A model generated the notes under the pieces. It saw nothing but the letters and a program-made list of their open reading frames with translations. It ran no database searches and was not told where the DNA came from. From Marinagarivorans cellulosilyticus (GTDB lineage Bacteria > Pseudomonadota > Gammaproteobacteria > Pseudomonadales > Cellvibrionaceae): a stretch of 64,000 nt of DNA. The stretch covers positions 5,176,685-5,240,684 of the forward strand of contig NZ_AP023086.1 in NCBI RefSeq assembly GCF_021655555.1, given 5' to 3'. Position numbers and translations under genes: made by a program. Shown in pieces: positions 63,501 to 64,000 of this stretch (position 1 is its first letter; the number at the start of each line of letters is the position of its first letter).

Positions 63501-63604
63501 CCGTCACAAGCAAAAAGCGCTAGTGATCCAAGCAGCAGCCCCCCAATTTTAAAAGCTCGGCCAAGGTCGGCCGAACAGGGTTTTTGATACCGTTTTAAGT
63601 GCAT
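60572..63604 (-). CDS. DUF1592-type lipoprotein with heme motifs, CBM-like domain and poly-serine linkers
   Basis: A 1010-aa lipoprotein (lipobox ..LALFAC33). Order: Ser-rich linker (41-86), CBM4/9-like jelly roll (about 95-235), Ser-rich linker (247-265), cytochrome-c-like domain with CSACH (285-289), linker, second heme site CQRCH (367-371), then DUF1587 (LLTREEYANTVRDLFG), DUF1595/1592 (FLSYTFTRSTP..LWLAA), DUF1588 (RRDMLCQYMPPPPAG, with CVECH) and DUF1585 (CLAMQFYNYATG). It is probably a periplasmic or surface redox protein acting on carbohydrate-associated material with the DUF1552 partner (inference). Confidence 0.9.
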   Translation of the reverse strand: MHLKRYQKPCSADLGRAFKIGGLLLGSLALFACDGAPQPGSSSSDVVVSSSVVPTSSSAATTSSATAVSSEAPSSSSVAIVSSSSQGNPTANSLLSDGSFTQGLAQFATPNLVNATLSWDTGYLDFAISAASTQTWEVELVHPVSVQTNANYTLCFDAKTDGNARDILFHIDGGEDSNWAIISGANSELRALSGSWNSYQQTMMVSSDDATARVQFLLGTSNVNVQLDNIGLYLGTECGQSGTMPPSSQASSSSAPAASSSSSATTEGNATLGQTLFESDPSLVCSACHGASDFSVNAGNRNQVIQRIFLDMPPSNNPQADCDLQCATDIVAFLEAQGGQQSSSTNSSTGSEDLAHIEGKTIFEEQCQRCHDGERTAGVFQDGLYDEAMESLAAKGIYTANALSDYIAASMPLGGAASCGEVCADKVTEYIVSWHVLPINPQFADATLPRSQPERKALSCSQPESYGERLVRLLTREEYANTVRDLFGYTDNSLGSYLPQDDAKGKFINNKDITLRTDIEYDGVVQLAETIAQWSKDSNFNWLSCGNLDETCAQRLVNEYGTYIFRRPLTNAEKNGTNDVPGYLAIARGEYTDGDVAQGMQVALAAMLSSPQFLYRHEIGQDANGAFALSSYEMATFLSYTFTRSTPQPGSSLWLAAENNRLNSADSIRQEASKLLETDAAKAILGEFVHDWLSTRDVLATQKDPAQFGNFDDIAADMVTELSLLFQNIMLDDNASFADLYAPGKTYVNSRLAQHYGINAPGGNSFQAVAPANRGGLLLSGAFLANRGDFAEASPVRRATYIRRDMLCQYMPPPPAGVSTSREEKKGSLEAFLNDERTTNRDTFHRLTEGTPCVECHAELINPLGFGLEDYDTAGRFRTVDNAGNPINASGAFFSPFMELHFFGDSNRSTEHYPFNGGQELATMLATGEASGLAKSCLAMQFYNYATGIMVDSITEADGPLTENLEQQERDGYGCDVNDMVGEMNQSSPRSMLEAIGTLDSIRFRKAWSR

Positions 63605-64000
63605 AGTACCGTTCCTTTCTATTGGAATTTAAGCGAGACAATTTCTGATGGCGCAGGCTTTTTTGCCAGTAAACCAGCTGCCGCTGGGTACCCATAAGCC
63701 AAGAGTTGGTGACTTTTCCGCCATTTATGTTTTGTTGTGTGCAGTGGATGCTGGGGCAAAACCACAATCTGAACAGTGACCGCCTTCAAGAAAACGGGGG
63801 TTTTGCGAATTTTTTTACTTATTTGTCGAATAGTTTTAGTTAATTCGCCCTAGTTTCATCGTTTTGAGGTGGGGGCGTTTGTCTTGGGGGGACCCCCTTA
63901 TTGCGTTTAGGCTATAAAGGACGATCCATACAGGGTCTTCTCCGCTTTAGTGAGGTAAAAAGAGATGCTAAGACCCGCCATATCCGTTGAAATGTAAGGT
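63605..64000. other. upstream region of the DUF1592 operon, no gene
   Basis: Includes a GGGGGGACCCCC palindrome at 63885-63897 and an AGGTAAAAAGAG box before a short ATG frame (63965) that stops after ten codons. The promoter of the DUF1592/DUF1552 operon should lie at the left of this stretch. Confidence 0.4.

Noticed and set aside
1..64000. tRNA, rRNA, CRISPR and prophage features
   Set aside because: None was seen by eye: no tRNA cloverleaf with CCA context, no rRNA signature and no phage structural gene. A tRNA scan would be decisive.

Overview
The window looks like a chromosome segment of a marine, polysaccharide-degrading gammaproteobacterium of the Cellvibrionaceae type (Saccharophagus/Teredinibacter-like). 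The pointers are poly-serine linkers in secreted lipoproteins (CotH protein, DUF1592 protein), a gammaproteobacterial second EF-G (FusA2), a Tex N-terminus close to the enterobacterial protein, and moderate GC. This placement is inference from protein character, not from a marker gene search.

Layout. 1-5.7 kb: the start of tex, an IS200 element, a small graveyard of broken genes (VOC protein, HAD phosphatase, DUF4345-like protein), then a NmrA-like reductase/DUF1772 pair facing a divergent AraC regulator, and a Tat-exported protein. 5.8-17.1 kb: an accessory island, mostly minus-strand orphan genes separated by five copies of a dispersed repeat (R1) and two of a partner repeat (R2). One R1-R2 pair brackets the N-terminus of an IS110-type transposase. 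The right part of the island (13.5-17.1 kb) reads as integron-type gene cassettes: two attC-like hairpins with matching core sites, plus a decayed third, delimit a two-gene cassette (small acidic protein + HEPN protein), a one-gene cassette and a P-loop ATPase cassette. No integron integrase is in view.

17.9-34.6 kb: a truncated sigma-54 activator and a frameshifted outer-membrane barrel gene separated by a MITE, then conserved chromosome: an RND efflux pair, a lytic transglycosylase, a frameshifted EF-hand/TerB-like gene, fusA2, a TauE/SafE permease, and a DUF4956-VTC-CotH cluster. 34.7-45.6 kb: mobile DNA, with a complete IS66 element inside a MocR remnant (8-bp target duplication visible), three near-identical REP-type Y1 transposases (two in tandem), an IS4-family transposase, and an astacin metalloprotease among them.

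45.9-64 kb: an ECF sigma factor with a long membrane C-terminus facing a CIA30-like secreted protein and an acyltransferase, a barrel-like orphan, an alpha/beta hydrolase, a paralogue of apolipoprotein N-acyltransferase preceded by a small membrane protein that seems to lack a normal start codon, a broken AraC gene, MITE-rich DNA, small membrane/STAS/lipoprotein genes, and a DUF1592 + DUF1552 pair with heme motifs and poly-serine linkers.

Three independent non-autonomous repeat families (MITE-A, MITE-B, MITE-C) and many half-decayed genes show that the segment is under active insertion and decay. The best candidates for something undescribed are the cassette-borne HEPN/ATPase group, the R1/R2 IS110-like remnants (possible bridge-RNA ends), the Lnt-paralogue operon, and MITE-A, whose two copies both landed on stop codons.
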